Origin: Chanos chanos
Lineage: Eukaryota > Chordata > Actinopteri > Gonorynchiformes > Chanidae
DNA length: 64,000 nucleotides
Reading direction: 5' to 3'
Assembly: GCF_902362185.1 (NCBI RefSeq)
Contig: NC_044497.1
Span: forward strand, 55,117,826-55,181,825
Part shown: one piece after another, positions 24,592 through 36,880 of the stretch
Numbering within the stretch: the stretch's first letter is position 1
Layout: each line of letters opens with the position of its first letter
Made by a program: the position numbers and the translations under genes
The notes under the pieces: model-generated
The model's input: only the letters and a program-made list of their open reading frames with translations
The model's database searches: none
Told to the model about the DNA's origin: nothing

Positions 24592-27027
24592 GTCTCTGTT
24601 ATGAAACTGTGTACCACTGTTTTCAAACGGAAACCTGGGTCCCAAACAAAAATGTGCCGTTCAGCACTAGCACTGTTGACTTCAGACACGTAAACAGTTG
24701 AATACGTGTCAGCGCTGGTACACCGGACTAAGAATGTCGATCCTGAAGTCGATTGACTGCCGTGGACACATTGGCTGGTTCTACCATGGGCCACTCCTAC
24801 CCGTGGTGGTCGAAGAGTGGTATTCGCTGCTCCTCACTGATGCTTGAAAAACCCCAAACGTCTACACACAGGTCTCCCTACTGCTACCACCCGGAAGTAT
24901 GCTGCTCCTGGTGGTTGAACGTGGTTTTTCACGTGGTCGATTTAAGTACACGGTAAAAGGAATGAATAAATCTGTAAATATCTGCATGACCAAGAAAATC
25001 AATGAAATATTTAATTAAGCTGATTTCTCTGTATATTTGCTCTCCTTTTATTTTGCCTTGTCGCAAGACTTCAGCTTATAACTTTACAACGAAAACAACA
25101 GCAATGATAAGAATAAATATAAGAATAACAACAACAATTATTATTATTATTATTGTTATTATTATTATTATTATTATTGTAGTTGTTTTTGTTGTTGTTA
25201 TTATTGATTTTATTTTTAGTAGTAGTTGTAATAGTAGTAGTAATATTGTCGTCGTTATTCTCATGTAACAGGTATATGTAAGAAATATACTCCTTTCAGT
25301 TAAATTCAGTAAATGGGTCATAAAATAACATGTGTTTAAATATTCTTGTCAAAGATTTTTTTTTTTTTCATGGTTACTTCCTGACCTCATTTTATTTAAA
25401 GCGCAAAGCTGTCTATGAAAATTATCTACAATGTAGAGGGTTCTGGAGGTTTCAGAAGTTTTTTAAACTGTGCCTGTTCAAATATTCCTTCATTTTTACA
25501 GAAAATATGTTCAAATTAGCTAAACTGTGTCCTGTTCACCCCCCGCACTGTGGAAATTTCATGAAATTCATTTCAACTCCTGTGTGCAGCTATATTTTCT
25601 TAAAGCGTTTTTTCCTGTCTCAGGTCAAACTCAGTTAATCAAAGTAAATTGGTCTGGATAAATTCTTGATGAATACAACCACACCGCGCTTTCACCAACA
25701 TTACTCTTTATTTTCGCGTAATATAATCAAAGTAAAATCACCATGCAAAAAAAACGATTTGTGCTTTTCCACGTTTTGCGAGAATATAACACTACCTATG
25801 CTGAGGGAAATTTCATCTGAATTTTCTTTTGATGTGTAACTCAAACTCCGCTGCAGAAGGTGTCACTACCGCGTATAACATATCAGCGAACCACATGGGG
25901 AGAAATAGAATAACGAGTTGTTGTGTTTGCCTGTCGAGGCAGACCGGCTTGCATACTGTAGTTGTTTTTCTTCCATAAATTTAACGAAACTGAAGGTTTC
26001 AAATGTGGTAGAGACTAAAACGATTAATCAGTAAGCACATAAATATATCGTAATTGTTAGCAATACTGCTAATGCTGGAAAGCATTGAGCGGCTCGCCGC
26101 AGGGCGTGTCTTTTTGACTGAATGCTTTCAATTAACGGTAGCTGTTGTTTTATTAACCTTACAAAGTGCCAGCGAAGTGCACAAACTTAGCAGATTACAG
26201 GAGAGGTTGCTGCTTGACTAAAATATCGTACTGAGGGTTGTTTGCATCTTGTAAGGCTTTAATTCCTTCCAGCTGTCATCACTGGAACAAAAAGGTAAGA
26301 TTTGTTGTCAGTGTTTTGCGAGATAGCTTAGCAACCATCTGCTGTATGTCAAATCAGAGCGTTAGTAAGTTTACGGAGGCTGCACACTTACCGTTTTTAG
26401 TCCAGACAGTTGGAACGACAGTGAAATTTAAACTTTATCATAGTTTTAAAGGGTAGGTTAAAGAGCATATCCTAAATGAAATATTCAGTGCTAGCTACGT
26501 TGATATACCTTCATTGTTTTGAAAATTAGGAGTGCTTAGCAATGTGTTTTTACCCAACATTAGATAGAGGCGCCAACGACCAAATCTGTTTTCATCGTAA
26601 AGATCTGTCAGACAGCAAAGTAACAAACATAAAAGTTTATTTATGCGTGCCACTGTTCCGAGCGCCCGGTAATTCGTGTGAAATATAATATGTAGAACTT
26701 CATGAAAAGGTCACACGTTGCCTGTCTGCCGCGGCTACTTCTGAAAGCCAGGTAGCTTAATTATTGTTATAGTGATGAAGAGAATCAGAAATGTTCTATT
26801 TAAATGGAAATCAGTGCACCTCCAACACTTTAAACGCGTCTTTTAACCATTCATACCCCAGCTTGATTGACATTATATAACCGCTACAGTAGCATGGATC
26901 AAATTCATATGGGTCTTTGAATAATGGGGAATGTTATGAGGAGGGTGGATTCTTGAGTGATGGCAGTAAAGGTTATTGCTAGTGAATGAATGTACTCGTG
27001 TTTCTGTTTGTGTAGCCTGTAGAATCG
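24592..27027. other. Divergent spacer between ggcx and gmcl1
   Basis: The two genes point away from each other and share this 2.4-kb interval, which must contain both promoters. An (ATT)n tract lies near 25138-25210. A possible non-coding first exon of gmcl1 ends at a GTAAG donor near 26295, because the coding start at 27028 is only 12 bases after a TTTGTGTAG acceptor-like site. No other gene is recognised. Confidence 0.5.
25138..25210. repeat. (ATT)n microsatellite
   Basis: ATT/GTT trinucleotide repeat with interruptions. It accounts for the Ile/Val-rich open frames on both strands. Confidence 0.9.
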
Positions 27028-28031
27028 ATGGGCTCACTTAATAGCCGCTTCCAGGCTGCCCCGCGGACGTCGGAGGAGGTTGTCGAGGGCCACTGTGCAG
27101 GCGGAAAACATGGATGCGAGTGCAGGAAGAGGAAACGAAGCTCGCGCTGTGACTGTGACAGTGAGCCGGACGATGAAGACAGCCTGTTAGACACACCCCG
27201 CAGGTAACTAACAAACACACACACACACACACACACCATACATAACACACTCCCCGTCATAGCTTCCTCCAGGTGTCTTAAAATCCTTCCAGCAGAGACA
27301 CAAATAAAGTTCCGGAGTGTTCTGTACCTGAGCGTAACCTGTCATCTTCTCAAACTCTGCCGTTAAATCTGAAGGGTCTGGGTCCTGACGTCTGATTGGA
27401 CAAGCGACTGGAAACATTCTGCGTTGATTAATGGTTGCGTGACTGTTTACATTCACACACAGCAGTACGTGGAAGGTGCTAGCTCTATGCCCCCAGCCAG
27501 TTGGCCATTTACAGTTGACTTTAGGGACAGATGTAAAGAGAGAATCATAATCATTGTACGACTCAGAATTTAATATATATTCTAACCTGTCTGACAATTA
27601 AACACCCTTGGTCATGGTCAAATAAAGTCTTTTTGATGAAACCTTTAAATTACATTTGAACTGGGTGAGCAGTTTTGGTTGGGCTGTTTTGTGTGTTCAC
27701 ACTGTGTCTCTCTCTTGTGCTGGCTTTCCTGTGTCTCTCTGTGAAACTGAAACAGAAAAAAGTTAAAAAGCACCTCGAAGTACATCTACCAGACTCTGTT
27801 TCTAAACGGAGAAAACAGCGACATCCGTATCTGTGCTTTGGGGCAGGAGTGGAACCTACACAAAGTCTACCTGTGTCAGGTGAGTCATCTTGCCGTCATA
27901 TCACTGTGTATTTACAGGACTTACCCTCGTCAGTATAGAGATAACTACATCAGTCAGTGTAATGTTTCCATACACTGATATCTCCTTGGTCAAATGTATC
28001 TGTTTTTTCCCCTCTTTTTTTATTTTGTCCC

Positions 28032-28075
<44 letters not shown>

Positions 28076-29100
28076 CTCTCTCCAGTCGGGTTATTTCTCC
28101 AGCATGTTCAGTGGATCGTGGAAGGAGTCTAATATGATGGTTATTGAGTTAGAGATTCCTGACCAGAACATCGACACAGAAGGTGAGACAGGCCTTCTTA
28201 ACCTGACAAATACAGCACATATGGTAGTTAAAATCTTCCCACTGCATGCCAGAAATGATGTGCAAACATAAGTTGTTTTCATTTTTTCCCGGGCAGTACA
28301 TGTGTATCTTTCATGTGGACCCTCGTAATGCTTCCGGTCTTGCCTCTCTTAGCTCTACAGGTCGTCTTCGGATCGCTCTACAGAGACGACGTTCTGATCA
28401 AACCCAGTAAAGTTGTCAGCATTCTCGCCGCGGCCTGTATGCTCCAGCTGGTAACTCCACTCGCGTCTTTATCCGATAACTTAAGACCGTGCTGATGCCC
28501 GGGGTGTTGTTTGTGAGTGTGATACATGGGTATTGTTACTGATATGTGGATAAGTTGCTGTGGATACTGTTATGTCACGGAGACAGCCTTAAGTTTCCCT
28601 TAAGGTCACGCATGGTACTCATATCCTCCTTTGGCTGAATAATCCTGAAGAAAAGATCCTTTGGGAGAGTAAAGTTAAAAGCTGAAGATAGGTTATTTTA
28701 AGCTGAGGTACCTACCAGTCCTCAAGTCACACTGTTTTGTGACGTCCTTTAAAATCGTTTTGAAAAAAAAGAAAAGAAAAAGGCATACATGACCCTAAGC
28801 GTGTTCACGTGTCGTGTCTGTGTCTGTGCAGGACAGGCTCATACAGCAGTGTGTGTGTGTGTGTGTGTGCGCGCAGGACGGGCTCATACAGCAGTGTGGA
28901 GAGACGATGAAGGAGAACGTCAGTGTGAAGACGGTGTGTGGTTATTACTCTGCCGCCAACATCTACGGCCTGGACTCCGTCATGAAGAAGTCAGTAGTCT
29001 CACCCTTTGATACTCTTTCTGTCTGTGTGTGCGTGTGTGAGTGTACCGTGCGTGCGTGTGTGTACCATGCGTGCGTGTATGTGTGTACCATGCATGCGTA

Positions 29101-29133
<33 letters not shown>

Positions 29134-30833
29134 CTCTCTCTACCATGCGTGCGTGTGTGTGTGTACCATGTGTGCGTGTGTGGCCACACTGTTATCTTTC
29201 ATTTAAAAAACAGCCTCTGCTGGCTAACGTTTGGTAAATGTGTGTTGCAGGTGCCTGGAGTGGCTGCTGAATAACCTCATGACCCATCAGAACGTGGACC
29301 TGATGAAGGAGTTAGGGTAAGCAGCCTCCCCACAAACACACACTGGGAATGAGAGACACCAGTTAGACCTGTGTTTTTGAGTCCTGCTGCACACCGTAGG
29401 TCTTTCCCTGACAGGTACACACCTGATTCAGTTCAGGAGAGACCTGACACGTACACACCCGATTCACACCTGACTCTAATACTCAGTTCAGTTCAGGAGA
29501 GACCTGACATGTGCACACCTGATTCACACCTGACTCTAATACTCAGTTCAGTGCAGGAGAGACCTGACATGTACACACCTGATTCACACCTGACTCCAAT
29601 ACTCAGTTCAGTTCATGAGAGACCTGACACGTACACACCCGATTCACACCTGACTCTAATACTCAGTTCAGTGCAGGAGAGACCTGACATGTACACACCT
29701 GATTCACACCTGACTCTAATACTCAGTTCAGTGCAGGGGAGACCTGACACACACACAGTGCTGTTCGTGTCCTGAGGCAGGACTGGAGTGGTGGACTGGG
29801 CTGAGAGAAAGAAGGAAGGTTCTAGAAAAATCTCCATTAAGATACACTGACAATGATAGATATGCATTAGCCCAGGATTACTCAACCCACGGTTCCCATG
29901 TGCCTGGTACTGCAGGGTTTCCCAGCTGTTACCAAGGAGTCAGGTGTGATGACACTGCGGTTAATCCATTGACCCTAGTTGTTCATTAAGAAAAGGAAAA
30001 AAAAAAAACAGGATTGGGTTTGGATTTGGAGTTTAGGCCACCTGGGCAATACCATCATGTGGGAATAATAATACGACACATCAGTATTAAGATCAGAGAG
30101 AGTGGAGCTGTGTGTGTTTGGCTCTGTGTGTGAGTGACAGTTCTGGGTGGAGAAGATCAGAAGGTGGTCGGTGCTGTGAGAGGTTTTAAGAGGAGTGGGG
30201 AAGAGAGGATTGAATGTGAAATGTGTTTACTGACAGAGTGGAGGTGATGGAGCAGCTGATTCAGTCCTCAGACTTGTTTGTGATGCAAGTTGAGATGGAC
30301 GTGTACACGGCGCTTAAAAAGGTACGTTACGCAAACACGCTAAACACTCGCTGTGCTAAAACGGTCTCTGTCTTTCACTTTTTAACTCTGTCTCTTTTTT
30401 TCCCTTTCTCATCCTTTCTCTCTTTCTGTCTCTCTTTTAGTGGATGTTCTTACAGCTCAATCCATCCTGGGACGGCCCCCTGAAGCAGCTCCTCTCTGAT
30501 GCTGACACGTGGCTTTGTAAACGGAGGAGTGGTAGGTTTTGTGTGTGTTCTCTCTCTCTCTCTCTCTCTGTCTCTCACTCTCTCCCACTCTCACACACAC
30601 ACACACACACAGGCTGTGATGCGTACTGACACCTCCTCCTGTCTCCATGCCGTTGTCGTGCAGACCTGGGGGAAGAGGAGCCGTTCCTGAACACGGAGGA
30701 GGGCCTGCCCTTCAGCCCAGTGTTTCACCACGTTCGCCTGCAGTACATCATCAACGACCTGGCCTCAGCACGCATCCTGGAACGGGACAACATCCTGCCA
30801 CCAGGTGAGGTCCCCAGAGACAGACAGACAGAC

Positions 30834-30928
<95 letters not shown>

Positions 30929-30931
30929 GGG

Positions 30932-30963
<32 letters not shown>

Positions 30964-32173
30964 GGAGAGAGAGACAGAGAGAGAGACAGAGAGAGAGACA
31001 GAGAGAGAGACAGAGAGAGAGACAGAGAGAGAGACAGAGAGAGAGAGAACAAGAGGGAGCACAGGAAATCTTTTAACAAGACTGAACCATTTGTCCTGAT
31101 ACCGGGGCTTTATATTTCCTGTGTAGTGGACCTGAATGTAGTCTTGATTGTGTTTTTAATGATAATACAAAAAAAAAAAACCCTAAAAATTGAAGCATTT
31201 TATAGAAAAAGAAATGTTCACGGTTCAGAGAAACACCTTAGTAAGGGTTAAAATGAGCCCATATATCAGTATATCAAGATCAATATATCATATATCAGTG
31301 AACATGAACTTCTGGTTTGTTTGTTGCTGGTGTGATTGACAGGCTGTTTGTTCTGTATGTTCAGAGTGGCTGTCCTGTATGTATAAACAGCAGTGGTTTG
31401 CTATGCTGCGAATGGAACATGACAACGACATAGGGTAAGAGAGGAACTTTTCACTGTACCGCACTCTCACTCTCCCTCATGTCAGAGGTCATGTACACCT
31501 GGTGTAAATTGGGTTTGAGGACCCTGTTCAGGGACACATGTGACAATGAACTGTAATACTCGTTTTATGAATCATAAGATCATAACGCTCTCTGTAAGTC
31601 TCTCTGTGTGTTTGTGTTTGTTTTAGACCCCAAGAAGCCAATAAAGAAGAGTTCGAGCTGAACAGCATGCGGTGTGGCAGGAAACTCACCAAAGATGGCG
31701 ACGTGAGTCAGTGTGTCATAACTCTGTCCTGCTCCCGTAACGCGTTCCTGCTCTCGTAACGCGGTCCCGTGTCCTTTAGCGTCTGACCTTGACCGCGCGC
31801 CTACCGTTGTCCCTAGGAGGTTTAGGCTCATGTGTCGTTTATATCCTTCCCCCTCTTTTTCAGTACTGCTGGCGGTGGACAGGATTTAACTTCGGATTTG
31901 ACCTCCTGGTGACCTACACCAACCGATTCATAGTCTTCAAACGAAACACCCTCAGTCAGCCGTGCGGGGGCGCCGTTAGCCTGCAGCCTCGACGCCACCT
32001 GGCGTACAGGTGAGCTTCGTACCCTACCTTACTCAGAGCTGTACGCAATACCACACGCTTTTAGAAGAGAAGGAGCCTGTAAGCAACGTAAACGTTAAAT
32101 GTGATTGCATCCTCATTGCTGTAGTAATTAGATGGAGAATAGCTGGCTTTTTCACTCTTTTTTGTGTATGTGT

Positions 32174-32210
<37 letters not shown>

Positions 32211-33162
32211 CAGGTTACGTCTAGCCTCATTTGACAGCAGCGGCAAACTGATTTGCAGTCGTTCCACTGGCTACCAGCTCCTCACTCTGGAGAAAGACCA
32301 GGTCTGTGTGTTTAAAGCCTGGAGACTGTGTGTTAAAAACACACTCTCATTATGTGATTGTCTGTTACTGCATTGTCTCTTATCTCTGACTGTACGTCAG
32401 GCCTAATGTTGATCAAACTCTCCCGCCTCTTGTACCTGCTCTAAATTCTCTGAGTCTCTGAGATTCAGCACTAATGACCGGTGTTGTGGCTGAACAGTGC
32501 TACTCCCAGCTGAAGTTTAGGAGGGCTCCTGGGGAGAGACAAGATGCCTTTCAGCTGTGCAGTAATGCAGTCTTAATGTGAGGTCTTAGATGTGTCAGAG
32601 GAAGCTTAAGGACATTATTTCACCCGCAGCCGGTCATCTGCCAAAGCAATGACCCAGCAGGCTCTGTCATTTTGCAGATCTTAGCAACGGGAAGAAAAAC
32701 AACAAACTCTGAAAAACAAACTCTTTCTCAAAAAAAAAAAAAAAAAATTTCAGCGTAGTCAGTGAAAAACATTGACGCTGATGGCTATTTAAGTGTTTCA
32801 CATGTCACAAAGTGAAGATGAGAGACTCTTCTCCGGATGAGTTTTACTGCTCGTCGAAGGCTAAAATACAGTGTTCTGTAAATACCTCTTATATCCTGAG
32901 GTATGATTTTCCTTCAGAATATTCCTTGGAATAATTCTGAGATGGGCCAAGGAGATTTTTTAATTTTTTTTGGGTAATTTAAATTCCACGTGATCTTTTT
33001 TCGTGTCTGTCTTCCCTACAGGAGTACGTGGTGATGAACCTGGACAGCAGGCTCCTGTCTTTCCCGCTCTACGTCTGCTGTAACTTCCTCTACACGTCTC
33101 CTCCGTCGGAGCGCCGCGCTGACGTCCCTGAACCAGAGAGCAGCGCCCGCAGTGTGTCCTGA
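27028..33162 (+). CDS. gmcl1: Germ cell-less homologue (BTB-BACK protein), 14 coding exons
   Basis: Nuclear-envelope-associated BTB adaptor of the germ cell-less family, thought to be a Cullin-3 substrate receptor. Exons: 27028-27203, 27756-27879, 28086-28182, 28353-28450, 28877-28989, 29251-29316, 30237-30321, 30441-30531, 30664-30804, 31365-31434, 31627-31702, 31864-32009, 32214-32301, 33022-33162. Total 503 residues (human 515). It starts MGSLNSR, a possible N-myristoylation site, followed by a Cys-rich, basic RKRKR segment and an acidic stretch. The BTB core runs from SDIRICALGQEWNLHKVYLC through FSGSWKESN to GSLYRDDVLIKPSKVV; BACK follows. The C-terminal block includes YCWRWTGFNFGFDLLVTYTN and RLRLASFDSSGKLICSR. 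Exon 5 has a duplicated acceptor 45 bases upstream that is in frame. Confidence 0.95.
28037..28082. repeat. (CT)n forming the polypyrimidine tract of gmcl1 exon 3
   Basis: A CT run with one CG reaching to four bases before the CAG acceptor at 28083-28085, so the microsatellite itself serves as the polypyrimidine tract. Confidence 0.9.
28829..28904 (+). repeat. Tandem duplication of acceptor and start of gmcl1 exon 5
   Basis: CAG-GACAGGCTCATACAGCAG at 28829 recurs 45 bases later as CAG-GACGGGCTCATACAGCAG at 28874, with a (GT)n tract between. The downstream copy matches the family protein (LDGLIQQCGETMKE) and is taken as the real exon. Confidence 0.85.
29415..29760. repeat. 60-bp minisatellite in gmcl1 intron 6
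   Basis: Five near-identical 60-base units (29461-29760) after a partial unit, each containing 'gagagacctgacatgtac' and 'gattcacacctgactctaat'. As 60 is a multiple of three, frames stay open through it on both strands; it is not coding. Confidence 0.95.
29863..29975. repeat. Dispersed repeat in gmcl1 intron 6
   Basis: Contains 'attactcaaccca', 'cagctgttaccaaggagtca' and related words typical of a short element found widely in fish introns. A related copy in opposite orientation is suspected at 45600-45725. Family not named. Confidence 0.45.
30818..31050. repeat. (GA)n/(CAGA)n compound microsatellite in gmcl1 intron 9
   Basis: About 230 bases of alternating GA and CAGA blocks, starting 14 bases after the exon 9 donor. 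It is purine-only apart from the C of CAGA. The Arg-Glu-rich and Leu-Ser-rich open frames here are artefacts. Confidence 0.95.
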
Positions 33163-34061
33163 CCCCCCTGACCTCTGACCCCTGACCCCCACCTTACCCA
33201 CACACACACACCCTGGCCCAGCTAACACACAGCTGCCCAGCCTTAAGAAAAAAAAAACAAAAAAAACACACAGGCTTTTTAAAGCCTGATGTTGAATTCT
33301 TTCAGTTCATCTTTTATTTCAGACCTTTTTTTTATATATATAATTTGACTCTGTTATGTGTAATCTTTTTTTCTTTTCCTTTTTTTCCTTTTTTTTCTTT
33401 TTTTTGAGCTTTTGAGTTTTATCTGTTATCAGACAAACACTGCCAATGAATGGATATGATTTTTTGTTTTTGTTTTTCCGTCCAACCTGCGGTGTGCTAT
33501 CACCATTATCTTTGTTCTCCCAAAAAGGTTTTTTTTTTGTTTTCTTTTTCTGGGGTTTTTTTTTTTCGAAAATTTGGTTTTGAATTAATTTTATACATGA
33601 AATGTTTGTGGTTCTTATATTGCTATGCATTCCTGTATTTATGTGAAGATACAGTCAGACTGAAATGCAGCAGCTATGACTCTTGTTTACAGAGTGCTCC
33701 CCCTGGTGCTGGCCCTTTTTAAAACTCCCCATCTGTTAACGTTAATCTGGATGTTTTTTTCATCAAGGGCATTTCATACTTTTCATGGCTTTGTCTGAAT
33801 ATAGTGTTGTGGATATTTACATATTTTGTACATTTTTTGTGGTCTGTGTTTTTGACAAAAAAAACAAACCAAAACAAAATGAAACGAAACAGTATACGTA
33901 GGGACCAAAGGAACATGGAGTGGGATGGAGGTCTTTGTAAATAGTTTAATAAAATGGTGCTAAATGTAAAGCTGTTTTTAACGACAACTCCCGTCATTCG
34001 TACCCAAAGCCTTGCCACCGGTCTCTACAGCTCCACCACTGCATTCGGCAGCACTGCCACT
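33163..34061 (+). other. gmcl1: gmcl1 3' UTR and flank
   Basis: From the stop codon through T-rich sequence to the AATAAA at 33948. No coding sequence. The last 100 bases lie beyond the expected cleavage point. Confidence 0.6.
33948..33953 (+). terminator. gmcl1: Likely poly(A) signal of gmcl1
   Basis: AATAAA 786 bases past the stop in the context 'atagtttaataaaatggtg'. It is a strong canonical hexamer before the sequence changes to a tandem repeat. Confidence 0.65.
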
Positions 34062-34375
34062 CACAGCTCCGTCACTGATCTCCACACCTCCATCTGCCAC
34101 AGCTCCGTCACTGATCTCCACACCTCCGTCACCTACAGCTCCGTCACTGATCTCCACACCTCCATCACCCACAGCTCCGTCACTGATCTCCACACCTCCA
34201 TCACCTACAGCTCCGTCACTGATCTCCACACCTCCATCACCCACAGCTCCGTCACTGATCTCCACACCTCCATCACCTACAGCTCCGTCACTGATCTCCA
34301 CACCTCTGTCACTGGTCTCAAAACCTCCATCACCTACAGCTCCGTCTCTGATCTCCACAACTCCGTCACCCACAG
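34062..34375. repeat. 36-bp minisatellite downstream of gmcl1
   Basis: About eight to nine units of 36 bases, each with 'agctccgtcactgatctc' then 'cacacctccatcacc'. Alternate units end cccac and cctac, so there is a 72-base higher-order period. The length gives 12-residue repeats in open frames on both strands (for example SSVTDLHTSITH), which I take as by-products. Confidence 0.95.
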
Positions 34376-35477
34376 GTTCATAGCACAGTGCTACAGCTCT
34401 GTAACTTACAGCTGTAAACACTGACATCTGCAGCTCCATAACTGACCTCTACGCACATAGACAACTGTGTCTTCACATCCATATTTTCAGCTTAAGTTTT
34501 ATACTTTTTCTCTTTTCTGTGAAATCATTTTTTAAGCAGATGTTATTCAGCAGAAGGAGGTAGTGTGTGATCAGATAGTCAGGTTCATACAGATAAGAGG
34601 CACTGAGCCTCACAAATACAGTGGCTTGTATCTGCATTCAGAACTGATTGTATCTCTGCGTCTGTACGCGTCTCTACACACATTTACACAAATTTCATAC
34701 ACTGGTCCAATACAGCACAAATCCTGAGAGCCAGGCCTCCCTAAACCCAACCACAGGGGGACAAAGTCCTGCAGCGTTTCCTCGTCGCCTCTTCCTCTGA
34801 GTCCATTTATATTTGGGCCATTTTACTCCTGAGCCAATCAGGAGCCACGTCAGGGGGGTTGAGGCGGAAGCCGAGGCAGTGCTGTTGCTTTCCATATCAA
34901 ACACGGTTCTCTCTTACCTGGCTGCAGCGTGCTCCCACTGGTTTCCCAGGTAAAACCTGCCTCCAGTTATGAGATGAGGTCAAAAACAAGAAGGATTCTG
35001 AACTCCAGAGCATGATTTCAGAATCCCTGTCCTATAGATTGTATGTGTACATTTTAACTGTCAAATACTGACAGCATAACATTAGGGCAGACCAGTCTGT
35101 ATGTATATCATGTGTGCTAGAGATAGAATACCACCAGTCAACACAACAAGCCCTGGAGAACTCTCTAATCCAGACCAAAAGGACAACAATCCAATCAGTT
35201 TGATTTCTCCTGATGCTTTAATTGTCTGTACAAAAACGGAGACAAACAGAGAAACACAGACTTCAGTAAAAAGTTACAGCGTAGAACTGTTAATGGAGGG
35301 TGATGCTGAAGTGCGACGCGTGAGGTCACAGACAACTGACAACAACGAAATCCAATCAAAACGTGTGATTCAATGACCTCCCACCCCCCCACACATAATA
35401 ACCCCCAGGAGGTGGGAGTTCGTAGCCACATGATCAAGTCCGGAGAAAGCCACGATCCGAGAGCAGCGGCGGCGGCT
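34376..35477. other. Spacer between gmcl1 and fam136a
   Basis: Convergent interval. The fam136a 3' UTR enters from the right, with a possible ATTAAA signal on the - strand at about 35216-35221. No exon or named element is recognised. Confidence 0.5.
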
Positions 35478-36443
35478 TCACTGTCGTATAGAGTCCAGGT
35501 TTTCTTTAAGCCTGCGTGTCATACTGGGGAGCATGTTGACGTGGTCCTCCACACAGCTGCCCACGCAGCTCTCCATCAGGGCGCGGACCGCCGGCTCTTT
35601 AGCCCCCGAATCAAACAGGTCTTTGGCTTTGTCATTACAGGCCATGGTGCACCGAGTTAGTCGATCCTGCATTATTATTATTATTATTATTATTATTATA
35701 ATAATGATTATTCTTTCAACTCTTGCCAGTTATGTGAAATGCAGATACGTCGAGTTATCAAGTGGGACTTATTGACTCTGTGATAAATGTACTCTCATAA
35801 TGATACTACATGTTTGTCATGCTGTATCTGAGGAGTCTGTTCTCAGATCAAGAGACACCCAGCTGACTGCTAAGAATACGTCAATTCCTCTAAGCTCTTG
35901 TCAGGAAAAAAAAAAATATGACAAGTGTTGTATTTAAAATGTATGTGTGTTTTCACCTGAAATTTCTCTAGCTCCGATGTTACCAATCCTTGTGCCTGAG
36001 CCAGAGGTGCGTGACAGCGGTCTATGCACTGATGCACCTGCGTCATAGAGTCGGTGGACCGTTCACAACAGTCGGCACTACACCTAAACATCCGACCCTG
36101 GACACAGATAGCAGAGGTTCGGAGGAAGGAGAAGTTATAAACTACAAATGCACACAAAGAATGTGATTTACAAGCGTTCATACACTTACACGACTATAGT
36201 TTTGTTAATCAGTTTATTAAGTAACAGCTGCATTAAGTAACGTTCAGATCTAGAGCCCTTGGCTATTTTTATGACCACTGTGAGGGGTATTAGAGACAGG
36301 TCAATTAACTTGCATGATAACATAAATGATGATTTCCATTTTGCAAATTCAGTTACCTGCATCTTACGGATATGGTCCTTCTCCAGGGTTTGCACCATAT
36401 CTTCCACCGCCTTCTGTACTCGTGCTTGCTGCGCCTCTGCCAT
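35478..36443 (-). CDS. fam136a: FAM136A, twin CX3C mitochondrial protein, 3 exons
   Basis: Small conserved protein of the mitochondrial intermembrane space; its molecular role is poorly defined. Exons in transcript order: 36357-36443, 35957-36097, 35478-35666, giving 29+47+62 = 138 residues, the same length as human. It begins [20 protein letters not shown]3C motifs are visible as C-S-A-D-C, C-I-D-R-C, C-T-M-A-C and C-V-G-S-C, the spacing used by Mia40/CHCHD4 substrates. The acceptor before exon 3 is preceded by an (AAT)n run in place of a pyrimidine tract. The gene is head to head with pcyox1 and its start is about 1.2 kb from the pcyox1 ATG. Confidence 0.96.
35670..35707. repeat. (ATT)n at the fam136a exon 3 acceptor
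   Basis: About nine ATT units that on the - strand become (AAT)n ending at AATGCAG, the acceptor of exon 3. Confidence 0.95.
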
Positions 36444-36880
36444 TATAAATAAACTTAACTGTCAGACGAATTGCAATAATTTCCCCCTGTTGGCCCGTTG
36501 TCTCGGTACGTTTACCGCCAACGACAAATTTAATTAAAGGGGAAGAGAGGAAAGTCCTTTGTCTGGACACCAGTTCAACCTCGACACGGTAACTTATGTG
36601 AGTTAACAAATATTTCAGGTTTCATTAACTGCTTTAAGGTCACCTCTCTCCAGGCGCGCGTGTAACCAGACGACTCATGCCGCTTCCGCCCTCTCTATGC
36701 CTTCCGCCGTGTAGTATGACACAGTTCCGGTTCCCATATCCACTTGGGGAAGGAGAAGTTCGGCACTCTGGCACAAACTCTCCCGTCTACTTTAATTCAG
36801 ACTGCTGTTGACAGGTGCTTCCGATCACCCACGTGAAGGAAACCCAAATACACAGGGACCAGTTTGTAAACCAGTTACTG
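36444..36880. promoter_or_regulatory. Probable shared promoter of fam136a and pcyox1
   Basis: Lies between the fam136a start and a GTGAG donor at 36881. It contains GC-richer sequence around 36650-36720 and an E-box CACGTG near 36827. The pcyox1 ATG exon is preceded by an acceptor (TTTTTGTTCAG) at about 37611, so a non-coding first exon ending at 36880 is likely. Bidirectionality is inferred from geometry only. Confidence 0.45.

Noticed and set aside
29415-29760. Regularly spaced repeats reminiscent of a CRISPR array
   Set aside because: Whole 60-base units are repeated with no unique spacers, and the host is an animal genome.
29371-29775. 134-residue repetitive open frame that could look like a repeat protein
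   Set aside because: Translated 60-bp minisatellite inside gmcl1 intron 6; not flanked by usable exons.
30751-31251. Arg/Glu-rich and Leu/Ser-rich open frames
   Set aside because: Translated (GA)n/(CAGA)n microsatellite.
33954-34439. 156- and 153-residue open frames with 12-residue repeats
   Set aside because: By-product of the 36-bp minisatellite downstream of the gmcl1 poly(A) signal; open in several frames at once.
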